From: Paenibacillus sp. | GTDB lineage: Bacteria; Bacillota; Bacilli; Paenibacillales; YIM-B00363 | Length of the DNA stretch: 64,000 nucleotides | Assembly (NCBI RefSeq): GCF_035645195.1 | Contig: NZ_DASQNA010000015.1 | Span: forward strand, 1-64,000 | Reading direction: 5' to 3' | Shown: piece by piece, positions 44,303 through 53,461 of the stretch | Layout of the letters: each line of letters opens with the position of its first letter | Position numbering within the stretch: the stretch's first letter is position 1 | Translations under genes and position numbers: made by a program | The notes under the pieces: model-generated | The model's database searches: none | The model's input: only the letters and a program-made list of their open reading frames with translations | What the model was told of the DNA's origin: nothing

Positions 44303-45682
44303 TTATCGGCTCCGCACCTCGAAAATCGCGAACTTCAAATAGTTGCCCTCGTCGACGCCGAGCAGCTGCGGATGGTCCTTGCCGGCGCCGCGGAACTCGA
44401 CGAGCCGCAGCACCTTGCCCGCGTCCGCGGCCGCCGCGTGGATCGTCGACAGAAACACGTCCGGCCGCACGTGATACGAGCAGCTCGCCGTCACGAGGTA
44501 TCCGCCCTCGTTAACGAGCTTCATCCCGTGCAGGTTGATGTCCTTGTACCCGCGGCAGGCGCCTTCCACCGCGCCCTTCGTCTTCGCGAACGCCGGCGGG
44601 TCGAGGATGACGACGTCCCACGTCCGCCCCGCGCCCGCGGGCAGCGGCTTCGATGTGTCCACCTTCGCCCCGGCTTCGCCCGCCTTCGCACGCGCCGTCC
44701 GCTCCTCCAGAGCGCGCACCTGCTCGCGCAAATAATCGAACGCGTTCGCGACGACGAATTCGACGCGCTCGCTAAAGCCGTTGCGCTCGACGTTCCGGCG
44801 CGCCGTCTCGATCGCGTGCTCCGAAATGTCGAGGCACGTCACCTTCTTCGCCCCGTATTTGCACGCGTGCAGCGTGAAGCTCCCCGTATGCGAGAAGCAT
44901 TCCAGCACCGTGGCGCCGTCCCAGTACGGGAACGTCACCTCTTTGCCGTTCGCGTTCACGGGCGCGACGCGCGTCGTGCCGTCCGGCTCCGCGACTTCGC
45001 GCAGCTCGATGCCGCTGCGGCGGCCCCAGCCGGTCATGAGCGGGCGTATGGCCGCCCGGTTTTCGCGCTGGTCGTAAAAATATCCCGTCTTCTGTCCGCG
45101 GACGACGTCGACCTCGAGCTCGAGCCCGTTCTCGCGGATGACGAGCGACTCCGGCGGCTCCTCGCCGTACAGCGTGCCGGTCCGCTCCTCCAGCCCTTCC
45201 AGCGCGCGGACGCCGACGTCGCTGCGCTCATAGATCGTCTTCGGCGCGAACACGTCGACGAGCGCTTCGACGATGTCGCCGCGGACGCGGTCCATGCCGA
45301 GCGTCACGATTTGCAGCACGAGCGTGTCGCCGAACCGGTCGACCGTCAGCCCCGGCAGGAAATCGGCCTCGCCGTATACGATCCGGCAATATCGCGGATC
45401 TTCGACGAAGCGCTCGCGCACGCCGAGGCATGCGCGGAACCGTTCGACGAAGAACGCTTTGTCCATCCGCTCGAGCTTCCCGTAGGAGACGACGCGTCCG
45501 ATCATTTGCGAGGCGGGGTTGACGTAAGCGGAGGCGAGAAATTTGCCGCGGTGATCCGTCACCTCGGCGATGCCGCCCGGCTCCGGCTCGCCGTCGATCC
45601 GCTCGACCTCGTTTTTATAAATCCATGGATGTCCCGCTTCCAGCCGTTTTTTCCGGGACGATTTCAATACTAATGTCGCCAC
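44303..45682 (-). CDS. RlmI-like 23S rRNA (cytosine-C5) methyltransferase
   Basis: 459 residues. N-terminal PUA domain (VLKSSRKKRLEAGHPWIYKNE), a linker domain with QKTGYFYDQRENR, then the SAM fold: VLECFSHTGSFTLHA, CLDISEHAIETARRN and VVILDPPAFAKTK, with the catalytic Cys likely in ASCSYHV. Belongs to the RlmI/YwbD family. Two insertions (about residues 225-250 and 335-355) make it longer than RlmI. GTG start after AGAGGTG. Confidence 0.9.
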   Translation of the reverse strand: MATLVLKSSRKKRLEAGHPWIYKNEVERIDGEPEPGGIAEVTDHRGKFLASAYVNPASQMIGRVVSYGKLERMDKAFFVERFRACLGVRERFVEDPRYCRIVYGEADFLPGLTVDRFGDTLVLQIVTLGMDRVRGDIVEALVDVFAPKTIYERSDVGVRALEGLEERTGTLYGEEPPESLVIRENGLELEVDVVRGQKTGYFYDQRENRAAIRPLMTGWGRRSGIELREVAEPDGTTRVAPVNANGKEVTFPYWDGATVLECFSHTGSFTLHACKYGAKKVTCLDISEHAIETARRNVERNGFSERVEFVVANAFDYLREQVRALEERTARAKAGEAGAKVDTSKPLPAGAGRTWDVVILDPPAFAKTKGAVEGACRGYKDINLHGMKLVNEGGYLVTASCSYHVRPDVFLSTIHAAAADAGKVLRLVEFRGAGKDHPQLLGVDEGNYLKFAIFEVRSR

Positions 45683-45799
45683 TGCTTGGGCACACCTCTT
45701 CGCGTTCCGGGAGACGAGTCATGCTCGTCCCGGTGGGTTCATATATATGTAGTTGACTGGACAGACCGAACATTCGCGCATAAGGGAGGGATCGGGAAC

Positions 45800-46783
45800 A
45801 TGCTGCAAGAGCTCGCGCTGCCGTTCGCTCTCGGGCTCGCCGTCTTCGTGTTCGGCATGAAGGCGATGGAAATCGGCCTGCACGATTGGGCCGGCCCGTT
45901 CCTCTCCGGCCTGCTGCGCCGGTTCACGAGCTCGCCGTTACGCGGACTCGTCGCCGGCACGCTCGCCACGACGGCGCTCCAATCGAGCGACGCCGTCACC
46001 GTCATCACGATCGGCCTCGTCAACGCCGGCGTCCTGACGTTCCGCCAGACGCTCGGCATCGTGCTCGGCGCCAACGTCGGCGCGAGCCTCACCGCGGACA
46101 TGCTCGGTCTCGACATGACCGCGCAGGCGCTGCCGATGCTGCTCGCCGCAGGCAGCTGCTGGTTCCTCTGCCTGCTGATCCAGCGGCTGCGCCGCGGCGA
46201 CGGCACGTCGCGAGCAGTGCGGGCCGCGGTGCCGCTGCGCCATTTGTCCCTCACCGTCTGCGGCTTCGCCAGCGTCTTGATCGGCATGGAGCGCATGTAT
46301 AGAATCGTGCCGGAGCTGCAGTCGCGCGGCTTGTTCGTCTGGTTTCTCGAACGGGCGCAGGACAGCCTCGCCTTAGGGCTCGCCGCGGGCGCCTTCGTCA
46401 CCGCCATCATCCAGTCGAGCGCCGCGACGATAACCGTCGCGATGGGCCTCGCCTCCGTCCAAGCGATATCCGTCGAGCTCGGCATCGCGATCGTGCTCGG
46501 CGCCAACATCGGCACATGCTCGACGGCGCTGCTCGCCTGCATCGGCGGCACGCGGGCCGGCCAATACGTCGCTTGGTCGCATATTTTGCTCAACCTCGGC
46601 GGCAGCCTGCTTTTCTTCCCGTTCATCGCCGAGCTCGCCGCGCTGTCGGCCATCGGCACCGAATCGCCTTACGACCAAATCGCCCGCGCCCAAACGTTGT
46701 TCAACGCGATCTGCTCGCTGATCGCGCTGCCGCTGTGCTACATCGGGGTCAATACGTACCGGAAGCGTCGGAAGCTTCGCTAG
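45800..46783 (+). CDS. yqeW: Na/Pi cotransporter family protein (YqeW-like)
   Basis: 327 residues, about eight membrane segments in two inverted halves, each with the PNaS signature: [13 protein letters not shown] and [15 protein letters not shown]. Likely couples sodium to phosphate transport, though only family-level evidence exists. In B. subtilis yqeW follows mtaB; here it lies nearby but reversed. Start MLQEL has AGGGAGGG upstream. Its last 35 bp overlap the end of deoC on the other strand. Confidence 0.9.
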   Translation: MLQELALPFALGLAVFVFGMKAMEIGLHDWAGPFLSGLLRRFTSSPLRGLVAGTLATTALQSSDAVTVITIGLVNAGVLTFRQTLGIVLGANVGASLTADMLGLDMTAQALPMLLAAGSCWFLCLLIQRLRRGDGTSRAVRAAVPLRHLSLTVCGFASVLIGMERMYRIVPELQSRGLFVWFLERAQDSLALGLAAGAFVTAIIQSSAATITVAMGLASVQAISVELGIAIVLGANIGTCSTALLACIGGTRAGQYVAWSHILLNLGGSLLFFPFIAELAALSAIGTESPYDQIARAQTLFNAICSLIALPLCYIGVNTYRKRRKLR

Positions 46784-47444
46784 CGCCGCCCGCGACGATC
46801 GCGACGCCGGAGCTCGTCCCGAGCCGGCTCGCGCCGGCCAGGATCATTTTGACCGCCGTCTCGTAATCGCGCACGCCGCCCGACGCCTTGACGCCGACCG
46901 ACGGCGACACGCTCGCGCGCATCAGCTCGACGTGCTCGACCGTCGCCCCGCCCGGACCGAAGCCCGTCGACGTTTTGACGAAATGCGCTCCGGCTTCCTC
47001 CGACAGCACGCAAGCGATTTGAATCTGCTCGCGGGTGAGGAACCCCGTTTCGAAAATGACCTTCACGATTGATTGCCCCTTCACCGCGTCGACGACCGCC
47101 TTGATGTCCGCCCGCACGTCGTCATGGCGGCCCTCCAGCAGCCACCCGATCGGCAGCACCATATCGATTTCGGCCGCGCCCTGCTTCGCCGCCGCCGCCG
47201 CCTCGAACGCTTTCGCCTCGGAGCTCATCGCCCCGAGCGGAAAGCCGACGACCGCCGCCACCTTCACGCCCGTCCCCTCGAGCGCCTTAGCGCAATGCGC
47301 CACCCAGGCTCCGTTGACGCACACGCTGTAGAAGCCGTATGTTTTCGCCTCGCCGCACAGCTTGTCGATCTCGGCCGTCGTCGCGTCCGGCTTTAAGTAT
47401 GTATGGTCGATATATTTTTCGATATGTTTCACTTCGAAGCTCAT
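46749..47444 (-). CDS. deoC: Deoxyribose-phosphate aldolase
   Basis: 231 residues, class I aldolase barrel. Schiff-base Lys in FVKTSTGF, the second active-site Lys in [11 protein letters not shown], and [10 protein letters not shown] at the N-terminus. It splits 2-deoxyribose-5-phosphate to glyceraldehyde-3-phosphate and acetaldehyde. ATG overlaps the nudix stop by 4 bp with GAGGAGG upstream. The C-terminus overlaps the convergent yqeW gene by 35 bp; both ends look genuine, since deoC needs TSSG to complete its phosphate site. Confidence 0.95.
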   Translation of the reverse strand: MSFEVKHIEKYIDHTYLKPDATTAEIDKLCGEAKTYGFYSVCVNGAWVAHCAKALEGTGVKVAAVVGFPLGAMSSEAKAFEAAAAAKQGAAEIDMVLPIGWLLEGRHDDVRADIKAVVDAVKGQSIVKVIFETGFLTREQIQIACVLSEEAGAHFVKTSTGFGPGGATVEHVELMRASVSPSVGVKASGGVRDYETAVKMILAGASRLGTSSGVAIVAGGASEASDASGTY

Positions 47445-47881
47445 GCTTCATCCTCCTCGACGGGAATTCCGAGCTTGACGAGCGCCCTGCGCAGAATATC
47501 GTCGTTATTATCGTACCCCGAAGCTTTTTGTTTCTCCCACGCCGCGAGCGGCTCGAACCAATCGACGCCGCGAATTTCTTCGACTTGCGCCACGAGCTCG
47601 CCTTCCGACGCCTCAACCAAATAGTAATGCACTTCTTTATCGACGAGGCCTTTGTCCGGATGCTTGTACTGGTATTGAATCAGCGCGAGCGGTTCGCGGA
47701 TCGTGCCGCGAATGCCGGTTTCCTCGAGAATCTCCCGAAGCGCCGTTTGCTCGACGGTTTCTCCCGGCTCCATTTTGCCCTTCGGCAGCGAAGTCCGGCC
47801 GTAGCGGTCTTGGATCAACTGTATTTCGATGCGTCCGTCGTGCTTGCGGAAGACGACGCCTCCGGCGGATATTTCCTTCAT
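47441..47881 (-). CDS. Nudix hydrolase
   Basis: 146 residues. The Nudix box is complete: [20 protein letters not shown] followed by TGI, matching GX5EX7REUXEEXGU. The N-terminus [16 protein letters not shown] and the tail DVDWFEPL-like segment resemble bacterial MutT/Ap4A-type hydrolases, but the substrate cannot be read from sequence. Coupled to deoC. Confidence 0.92.
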   Translation of the reverse strand: MKEISAGGVVFRKHDGRIEIQLIQDRYGRTSLPKGKMEPGETVEQTALREILEETGIRGTIREPLALIQYQYKHPDKGLVDKEVHYYLVEASEGELVAQVEEIRGVDWFEPLAAWEKQKASGYDNNDDILRRALVKLGIPVEEDEA

Positions 47882-47943
47882 CGGATGTCACCTCGTTCTC
47901 GTATCGTACCCCATTGCCGCAAAACCATATATGTTGAAAGAAA

Positions 47944-47984
47944 GGGAGGACCGCGCGCGCGAATCTCCGCCGTTCCTCCCCATG
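47944..47984 (-). terminator. Possible terminator of mtaB
   Basis: GGGAGGA pairs with TCCTCCC over a GC-rich loop with TTTCTTTC behind it. The long loop makes it uncertain. Confidence 0.4.
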
Positions 47985-48003
47985 TCCCTATGCCGGCTTC
48001 GCG

Positions 48004-49347
48004 TTAAAACGAAGCGGCGCCCGGCAGCGCCGGCTCGGCGATTCGCTCGCCCTTGCATTCGTTGACGCCCGCTTCCAGCACGCGCACCTTCACGACCTGT
48101 CCGATCAGGGACGAATCGCCGGGGAACACGACCTGTAAATAGTTGTCTGTGTATCCGCTGAGCAGTCCTTGCCCTTCGGCGCCCTTCGCCTCGCGCTCCG
48201 GAATGACCGACAGCTCCTCGCCGACGAACTTCCGGGCGTACGCGAGCTGCATCGATTCGGACAAGTCGATCAGCTTGTGGACGCGCTCGTTTTTCAGCTC
48301 TTCGTCCACCTGATCCTCCATCCGCGCCGCCGGCGTGCCGGTCCGCTTCGAATACGGGAAGACGTGCATTTCGGAAAAGCCGATCTCTTGCATGAACCGG
48401 AAGCCGGTTTCGAACATTTCGTCCGTTTCGCCGGGGAAGCCGACGATGACGTCCGTCGTGATCGCCACTTCCGGCCAGCGCTCGCGAATGCGGGCGATCC
48501 GCTCCGCGTATTCGGCCGTCGTATATTTGCGTCGCATCCGCTTCAGCACCGCGTCGTCACCCGCCTGCAGCGGCACGTGCAGATGGCGGCAAAACTTCGG
48601 CGAGCTCATGAGCACGTCGATGACCTCGTCCGTAATTTGGCTCGCTTCGATCGAAGAAATGCGCAGCCGCTCGATGCCGTCGACCTCCGCGAGGTCGCGC
48701 AGCAGCGCCGCGAAATTGTAGTTTTCCAAATCTTCGCCGTAGCCCGCCGTATGAATGCCCGTCAGCACGATCTCTTTGTAGCCCGCTTCGACAAGCATAC
48801 GCGCCTGCTTAATGACGCTCTCCGGTTCCCGGGAACGCAGCAGACCCCGCGACCACGGAATGATGCAGAACGTGCAGAAATTGTTGCAGCCTTCCTGAAT
48901 TTTCAGGAACGCCCGCGTCCGATCCGCGAAGTCCGGCACGTCGAGCTCCTCGAATTGGCGCGTCTTCATGATGTTGCGCACCGCGTTGATCGGCTGGCGC
49001 TTCTCCATCACTTCGTTGACCAAATGGATGATCTCGCCCCGCCCTTGCGTGCCGATGACGAGATCGACCCCCGGAATGGCCATAATTTCCGCCGGCGACG
49101 TCTGCGCGTAGCAGCCCGTCACGGCGATGACCGCGTCCGGATTGCGGCGCACGGCGCGCCGGATGATTTGGCGGCTTTTCTTGTCGCCCGTGTTCGTGAC
49201 GGTGCACGTGTTGATGACGTACACGTCCGCCGTCTTCGATTCGAAGTCGACCTGTTCGTAGCCTTCGTTCTTGAACAGCTGCCAGATCGCTTCGGTATCG
49301 TAAAAGTTTACTTTGCAGCCTAACGTATGAAACGCCACTGTCGGCAT
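48004..49347 (-). CDS. mtaB: tRNA-t6A37 methylthiotransferase MtaB
   Basis: 447 residues, radical SAM. N-terminal UPF0004 domain with three Cys (FHTLGCKVNFYD, NTCTVT and TGCYAQ) for the auxiliary Fe-S cluster; radical SAM CNNFCTFC; C-terminal TRAM domain. It makes ms2t6A at position 37. Starts 3 bp after rsmE ends, so the two are coupled, as yqeU-yqeV in B. subtilis. Confidence 0.97.
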   Translation of the reverse strand: MPTVAFHTLGCKVNFYDTEAIWQLFKNEGYEQVDFESKTADVYVINTCTVTNTGDKKSRQIIRRAVRRNPDAVIAVTGCYAQTSPAEIMAIPGVDLVIGTQGRGEIIHLVNEVMEKRQPINAVRNIMKTRQFEELDVPDFADRTRAFLKIQEGCNNFCTFCIIPWSRGLLRSREPESVIKQARMLVEAGYKEIVLTGIHTAGYGEDLENYNFAALLRDLAEVDGIERLRISSIEASQITDEVIDVLMSSPKFCRHLHVPLQAGDDAVLKRMRRKYTTAEYAERIARIRERWPEVAITTDVIVGFPGETDEMFETGFRFMQEIGFSEMHVFPYSKRTGTPAARMEDQVDEELKNERVHKLIDLSESMQLAYARKFVGEELSVIPEREAKGAEGQGLLSGYTDNYLQVVFPGDSSLIGQVVKVRVLEAGVNECKGERIAEPALPGAASF

Positions 49348-49350
49348 CGG

Positions 49351-50103
49351 TTATCCTCCCATCTCGCCGGTTTCGTAAAAAATGCAGCTGGCCGCGACGA
49401 GTCCGGCCGTCTCGGTGCGCAAAATGCGCCGGCCGAGGCCGACGCCAACGCAGCCGCGACGCTCGGCTTCTTCCGCTTCCTCCGCGGTAAAGCCCCCTTC
49501 GGGGCCGACGATGACGAGCACGGGGCCGCCGCCTTCGACGAGCCGCGCGCCGCGCAGCGCCTCTTTCAGACCGCGTCCGTCCTCTTTCTCGTAGCAAAAC
49601 AGCGCGAGCTGCGCCCGCTCCGCGACCGCGAGCAGCTCGCTCCACTTCAGCGCGTCGCGCACGTCGGGCACTTTGCTCCGATGCGCCTGCTCCGCGGCTT
49701 CTTTGGCGATTTTGCGCCACCGCTCGAGCCGCTTCGCTTCCTTCTTCGCGTCGTACTGCACGATGGTGCGCGCGGAGACGAACGGCAGGAAGGCGCTCGC
49801 CCCGATCTCCGTCCCCTTCTGGATGACGGTTTCGAGCTTGTCGCCTTTCGGCAAGCTTTGCGCGATCCAGACGTCGACGCGCGGCTCGCCCGCCATCGGC
49901 CGCTCCTCCACGAGCCTTAGCAGCACGCGATCTTTATTCAGTTCGACGACTTCGGCGAGGCATTCGCGGTTCGTTCCGTTGCTGACGATCGCCTGATCGC
50001 CGGGCTCCGCGCGCATGACCCGCATCAAATGATGCGCGTCGTCCCCGCGCACGATCGCCTGATCCTCGAACATATCTTCCGGGGTTACGAAATATCGCTG
50101 CAT
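49351..50103 (-). CDS. rsmE: 16S rRNA (uracil(1498)-N3)-methyltransferase RsmE
   Basis: 250 residues. N-terminal PUA-like part (GDDAHHLMRVMRAEPGDQAI), then the SPOUT domain with the knot signature VIVGPEGGFTAEEAEEA and LGRRILRTETAGL. Methylates U1498 of the decoding centre. Follows the site-2 protease gene by 71 bp. Confidence 0.96.
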   Translation of the reverse strand: MQRYFVTPEDMFEDQAIVRGDDAHHLMRVMRAEPGDQAIVSNGTNRECLAEVVELNKDRVLLRLVEERPMAGEPRVDVWIAQSLPKGDKLETVIQKGTEIGASAFLPFVSARTIVQYDAKKEAKRLERWRKIAKEAAEQAHRSKVPDVRDALKWSELLAVAERAQLALFCYEKEDGRGLKEALRGARLVEGGGPVLVIVGPEGGFTAEEAEEAERRGCVGVGLGRRILRTETAGLVAASCIFYETGEMGG

Positions 50104-50174
50104 AACAAGCCCTTCACTCCAGTTTACATCGTTTCCGCGGCGATTTCCATTCCCGCCGCGGCGCCAAAGTTACC

Positions 50175-50870
50175 CTACGCGAGAATCGTCTGCCAATCGA
50201 CGACGTTCCCGAACCAGGACGCCATCAGGCCGAGCAGCCAGAACAGCATCCTGACGACCTGAGACAAAATCGGCCCGATCGTTACGTTATAGATCGGCGT
50301 AATGAAGACGATGAGCAGGAAAATGTATACGCCCCACGCTTCGTATTTCATCATCTGCAGCCTGAGCGGCCGCGGCGCCAAATCTTCGACGATGCGGTAC
50401 CCGTCGAGCGGCGGCAGCGGGATCAGGTTAAAAATAAACAGCAGCAAATTGATCTGTACGAGATAAAAGAATATAAGTCCGACTGCTTTGTACGCGCCGA
50501 GCGACGCGTCGTTCAACGCGCCCGTCGCGAACAGCGCGTAGGCGGCTGCCGCCGTGACGAACGCCACGAGCAAATTGCTGAGCGGGCCGACCGCGGAGAC
50601 GACGATGCTCATCAGCCGCGGGTTTTTGAAATTCGACCGGTTGACCGGCACGGGCCGCGCCCAGCCGAAGCCGAGCAGCAGGATGAACACAAACCCGAGC
50701 AGGCTGATGTGCGGCATCGGATTGAGCGTCACGCGGCCGAGCTTATACGCCGTCGGATCGCCGAACTTGTACGCGGAGTACGCGTGCGCGAACTCGTGCG
50801 CCGTGAAAGCGACGATGATCGCGAGAATTTGGAACGGCAAATGCTCGAAGTTGAAGGGGAGGAATTCCAT
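50175..50870 (-). CDS. Site-2 protease family membrane metalloprotease (M50)
   Basis: 231 residues, about five or six membrane helices. The zinc motif HEFAH lies in AFTAHEFAHAYSAY (residues about 19-32), and the second metal motif is NLIPLPPLDG. Resembles YwhC-type small S2P proteins, which lack a PDZ domain. Possible role in intramembrane cleavage of a regulator; no target is near. It begins 3 bp after prmA and is an insertion relative to the B. subtilis prmA-rsmE order. Confidence 0.92.
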   Translation of the reverse strand: MEFLPFNFEHLPFQILAIIVAFTAHEFAHAYSAYKFGDPTAYKLGRVTLNPMPHISLLGFVFILLLGFGWARPVPVNRSNFKNPRLMSIVVSAVGPLSNLLVAFVTAAAAYALFATGALNDASLGAYKAVGLIFFYLVQINLLLFIFNLIPLPPLDGYRIVEDLAPRPLRLQMMKYEAWGVYIFLLIVFITPIYNVTIGPILSQVVRMLFWLLGLMASWFGNVVDWQTILA

Positions 50871-50873
50871 CCG

Positions 50874-51836
50874 TTACCCCCGCTTCCTGGCGACGAGCGC
50901 CACCCAGCCGTTCTCTTCGCTGCGCGATTCCATCGCGAAGCCGGCGCGAAGGAGCGCGTCGGTCACGTCGGCTTCCTTGCTCGTGATGATGCCCGAAGCG
51001 ACGTAATAGCCGTCAGGCTGAAGCGCCTGATACACGTCGTCCACGAACGTCACGATAATTTCCGCGAGAATGTTGGCGACGACGACCTGCACCGGCAGCT
51101 TCACGCCCGTCGGTTCGTCCGCCTTCAGCGCGCCCAGCAAATCGCTCAGCTGCACCTCGATCTGGTCGCTCAGGCCGTTCAGCTTCGCGTTCTCCTTCGC
51201 GCTCGATACCGCGACCGGATCGAGGTCGAGCGCGAGCACCCGCTCCGCGCCGAGGCGAACCGCCGTGACGGCGAGAATGCCCGAGCCGGTGCCGACGTCG
51301 ATGACGTGATCGCCCGGCTTGACGACGCCCTCGAGCGTCCGCATGCACAGCGCCGTCGTCGCGTGCGTGCCGGTGCCGAACGCCATGCCCGGGTCGAGCT
51401 CGATCACCGTCTCGTGGGCTTTAGGCTCGTACGTTTCCCACGTCGGCTTAATGACGAGCCGCTCCGACACGTGCGTCGGCTTGAAGTACTGCTTCCACGA
51501 CTCCGCCCACGCGTCTTCCTCGATCGATGCGAGCGTAATGTCGCCTCGGCCCGGGTCGAGCCCGAAGCCAGGCAGGTCGCGCAGCAGCGCTCGCAGCCCG
51601 TCTTGAATGACGTCCATGTCGGTATCCTCGGAGAAATACGCCTTCATCAGCGCGTCGCCCTCCGGGATGTCGTTGAGCGGCTTCTCGTACCACTGCCCGA
51701 GCGATGTGTCGCGCTCGCGGTCGAGCGAGCCCGACTCCTCGATGGAGACGCCGCCGGCGCCCTGCGCATGCAGCCAATCCGCGATCGCCTCGCTCGCCTC
51801 CTCCGTCGTATATATCGTTAATTCATGCCATATCAT
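50874..51836 (-). CDS. prmA: Ribosomal protein L11 methyltransferase PrmA
   Basis: 320 residues. N-terminal substrate-recognition domain (IWHELTIYTTEEASEAI), linker, then the SAM fold with DVGTGSGILAVTAVRLGA, ALDLDPVAV and VVVANILAEII motifs. Trimethylates Lys/N-terminus of L11. Start MIWHEL has AAGGA upstream. The dnaJ gene that precedes it in B. subtilis is not present. Confidence 0.96.
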   Translation of the reverse strand: MIWHELTIYTTEEASEAIADWLHAQGAGGVSIEESGSLDRERDTSLGQWYEKPLNDIPEGDALMKAYFSEDTDMDVIQDGLRALLRDLPGFGLDPGRGDITLASIEEDAWAESWKQYFKPTHVSERLVIKPTWETYEPKAHETVIELDPGMAFGTGTHATTALCMRTLEGVVKPGDHVIDVGTGSGILAVTAVRLGAERVLALDLDPVAVSSAKENAKLNGLSDQIEVQLSDLLGALKADEPTGVKLPVQVVVANILAEIIVTFVDDVYQALQPDGYYVASGIITSKEADVTDALLRAGFAMESRSEENGWVALVARKRG

Positions 51837-51924
51837 ATCGTGTCCTTCACCGCTTTCCTGCGCCGTCTCGCAGCGCATGTATCTGACTCATTTTACCGAA
51901 AACCGAACGGAATTACAAAAATGA

Positions 51925-51950
51925 GACGAAAAAAGGCCCGCTAGCCGCGA
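51925..51950 (-). terminator. Terminator of the nuclease-like secreted protein gene
   Basis: GGCTCGC pairs with GCGGGCC (one G-U) around GGCTA, followed by TTTTTTC on the minus strand. Confidence 0.7.
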
Positions 51951-51979
51951 GCCCCATCCTTAGTTTTGAAACTTTGGCT

Positions 51980-53338
51980 TCATTCCACGATTTCGATTTT
52001 GACGCCCTGCGTCTGCCCCGGATACGACGTGAGCATAATGCCGGCGAACCACGCCTTCGCCTTCTGTCCGACCGCGAACGCGCCGTCGCCCGTCCGGAAG
52101 ACGACCTCCGCGTCCTCCGCCAATGTGACCCATACGGCTTCGGGCAGTTCATCCGGGCCGAGCAACCGTCCGCGATCCACGATCAACACCCGATCTCCCC
52201 GCTCGCCGATCGCTTCGATGACGCCCTCGATATCCGGCTGCTTCGGGATGACGTACTGGCTCAGCCGGATCGGGAACACGCTTCCAGCCTTCTCGTACAG
52301 CGCGAAGGCCAGCGCGTCCCGTTGCTCGGGCGTCAGGAGCGTCTTATGGTCTCCATATTTTCGAAAATCGAGCTGGAGCCATCCGCCCTCGCCCCCTCCG
52401 CTCAACATGACGATGCGATGTTCGTCCTGAATCCGCCGGTAGTCCGCCAGCATTCGCTCCTGAATCGCGCCCAGCGCTTCCGAATTGAAGCTTCGTCCGC
52501 AGGCGGTGTCGAGCGCGCCGCCTTCCGCCCACACGCCGCGCCCCCGGCTTTCCGCGAGCCGCTCGCGGTCGCACAGCCACTCTCCCCATGCGATGTCGGG
52601 CTCGAACGGCAGCGCATAGCCGTAGCCTTCCGCCAGCAGGGAAGCATTGACCATCGTTCCGTCTTCCTTATAAACATAGACGCGCTGCCCGTCCTGCTCG
52701 GCATGCCTTCCATCCGTCGGTTCGATCCACACGCGCTCGCCGAGCAGCGCCGCCTCAAGGTACGCCGCGGCCGCATCGGCGATCTCCCCCGGGGGAACCG
52801 CGACGCCGGCCAGCCGGATGGTTTCGGCGGTCGGCCGATCCTCGCCGAGCGGTTCGACCGCAAGCGCCGCCGGGCCCGCGACGCCGACGACCTTCCCCGG
52901 CCGCCTCGGTCCCGTCGTCACCGTCGCGGCGCCGCCGTCCGCTTCCCAGCCGACCAAGCCGCCGAAGGCGCTCGCCGCGGCACGCAGCGGAACGTACACG
53001 GTCCCGCCGATCCGTTCGACGCTGCCGCGCAGGTCCTCCCGCCTTCCGTCCGCGGTCGTCAACCTCTCGGAACCGAGGTGCAGCGTCGCCCGCTCGCCGC
53101 TCCGGACGACGGAGATGTCGCCCGTGTTCTCGTCCCAGGCGACATCGGCTCCGATCCGTTCGAAGAATGACCGGAACGGAACATACGTCACCCCCGTTTC
53201 CCGGACCTGAGGCTTCGGGTACATGACCCGCTCCCCGTCGATGTAAACGGGAGAGCCTGCGTTCGCCGCGGCGGAAGAAGCGAAGGCGGCGCTGACGATA
53301 AGAGAAAGTAGGACGAGGGACCGCACGATCCTTCCCAC
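51980..53338 (-). CDS. Secreted protein: copper-amine-oxidase-N-like, SNase-like and DUF3221-like domains
   Basis: 452 residues, GTG start behind GGGAGGT. Signal peptide to about residue 25. Residues about 30-140 form the stalk domain found in many Paenibacillus exported proteins (VYIDGERVMY, VPFRSFFERIGADVAWDE, VPLRAAASAFGG). Residues about 145-275 look like a thermonuclease fold (ETIRLAGVAVPPGE, then YVYKEDGTMVNASLLAEGYG). The active-site Asp and Glu of staphylococcal nuclease (VDTPE) are replaced by VAVPP, so nuclease activity is doubtful. The end (AWFAGIMLTSYPGQ) resembles DUF3221. Likely an extracytoplasmic binding protein. Confidence 0.75.
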   Translation of the reverse strand: MGRIVRSLVLLSLIVSAAFASSAAANAGSPVYIDGERVMYPKPQVRETGVTYVPFRSFFERIGADVAWDENTGDISVVRSGERATLHLGSERLTTADGRREDLRGSVERIGGTVYVPLRAAASAFGGLVGWEADGGAATVTTGPRRPGKVVGVAGPAALAVEPLGEDRPTAETIRLAGVAVPPGEIADAAAAYLEAALLGERVWIEPTDGRHAEQDGQRVYVYKEDGTMVNASLLAEGYGYALPFEPDIAWGEWLCDRERLAESRGRGVWAEGGALDTACGRSFNSEALGAIQERMLADYRRIQDEHRIVMLSGGGEGGWLQLDFRKYGDHKTLLTPEQRDALAFALYEKAGSVFPIRLSQYVIPKQPDIEGVIEAIGERGDRVLIVDRGRLLGPDELPEAVWVTLAEDAEVVFRTGDGAFAVGQKAKAWFAGIMLTSYPGQTQGVKIEIVE

Positions 53339-53424
53339 CGGATTTACCTCCCTTCAATGGAATCGTTTACCACCATGCCTTTGCATAAAAGACGCTTCGC
53401 GATGCAGATTCGTTGCGCCTTTGC

Positions 53425-53456
53425 GAAAAAAACGCCGACAGTCCCGCTGTCGGCGT
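53425..53456 (-). terminator. Terminator of the SpoIID-like gene
   Basis: ACGCCGACAG pairs with CTGTCGGCGT around a 5-nt loop and ends in seven T on the minus strand. Confidence 0.85.
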
Positions 53457-53461
53457 CGTAC

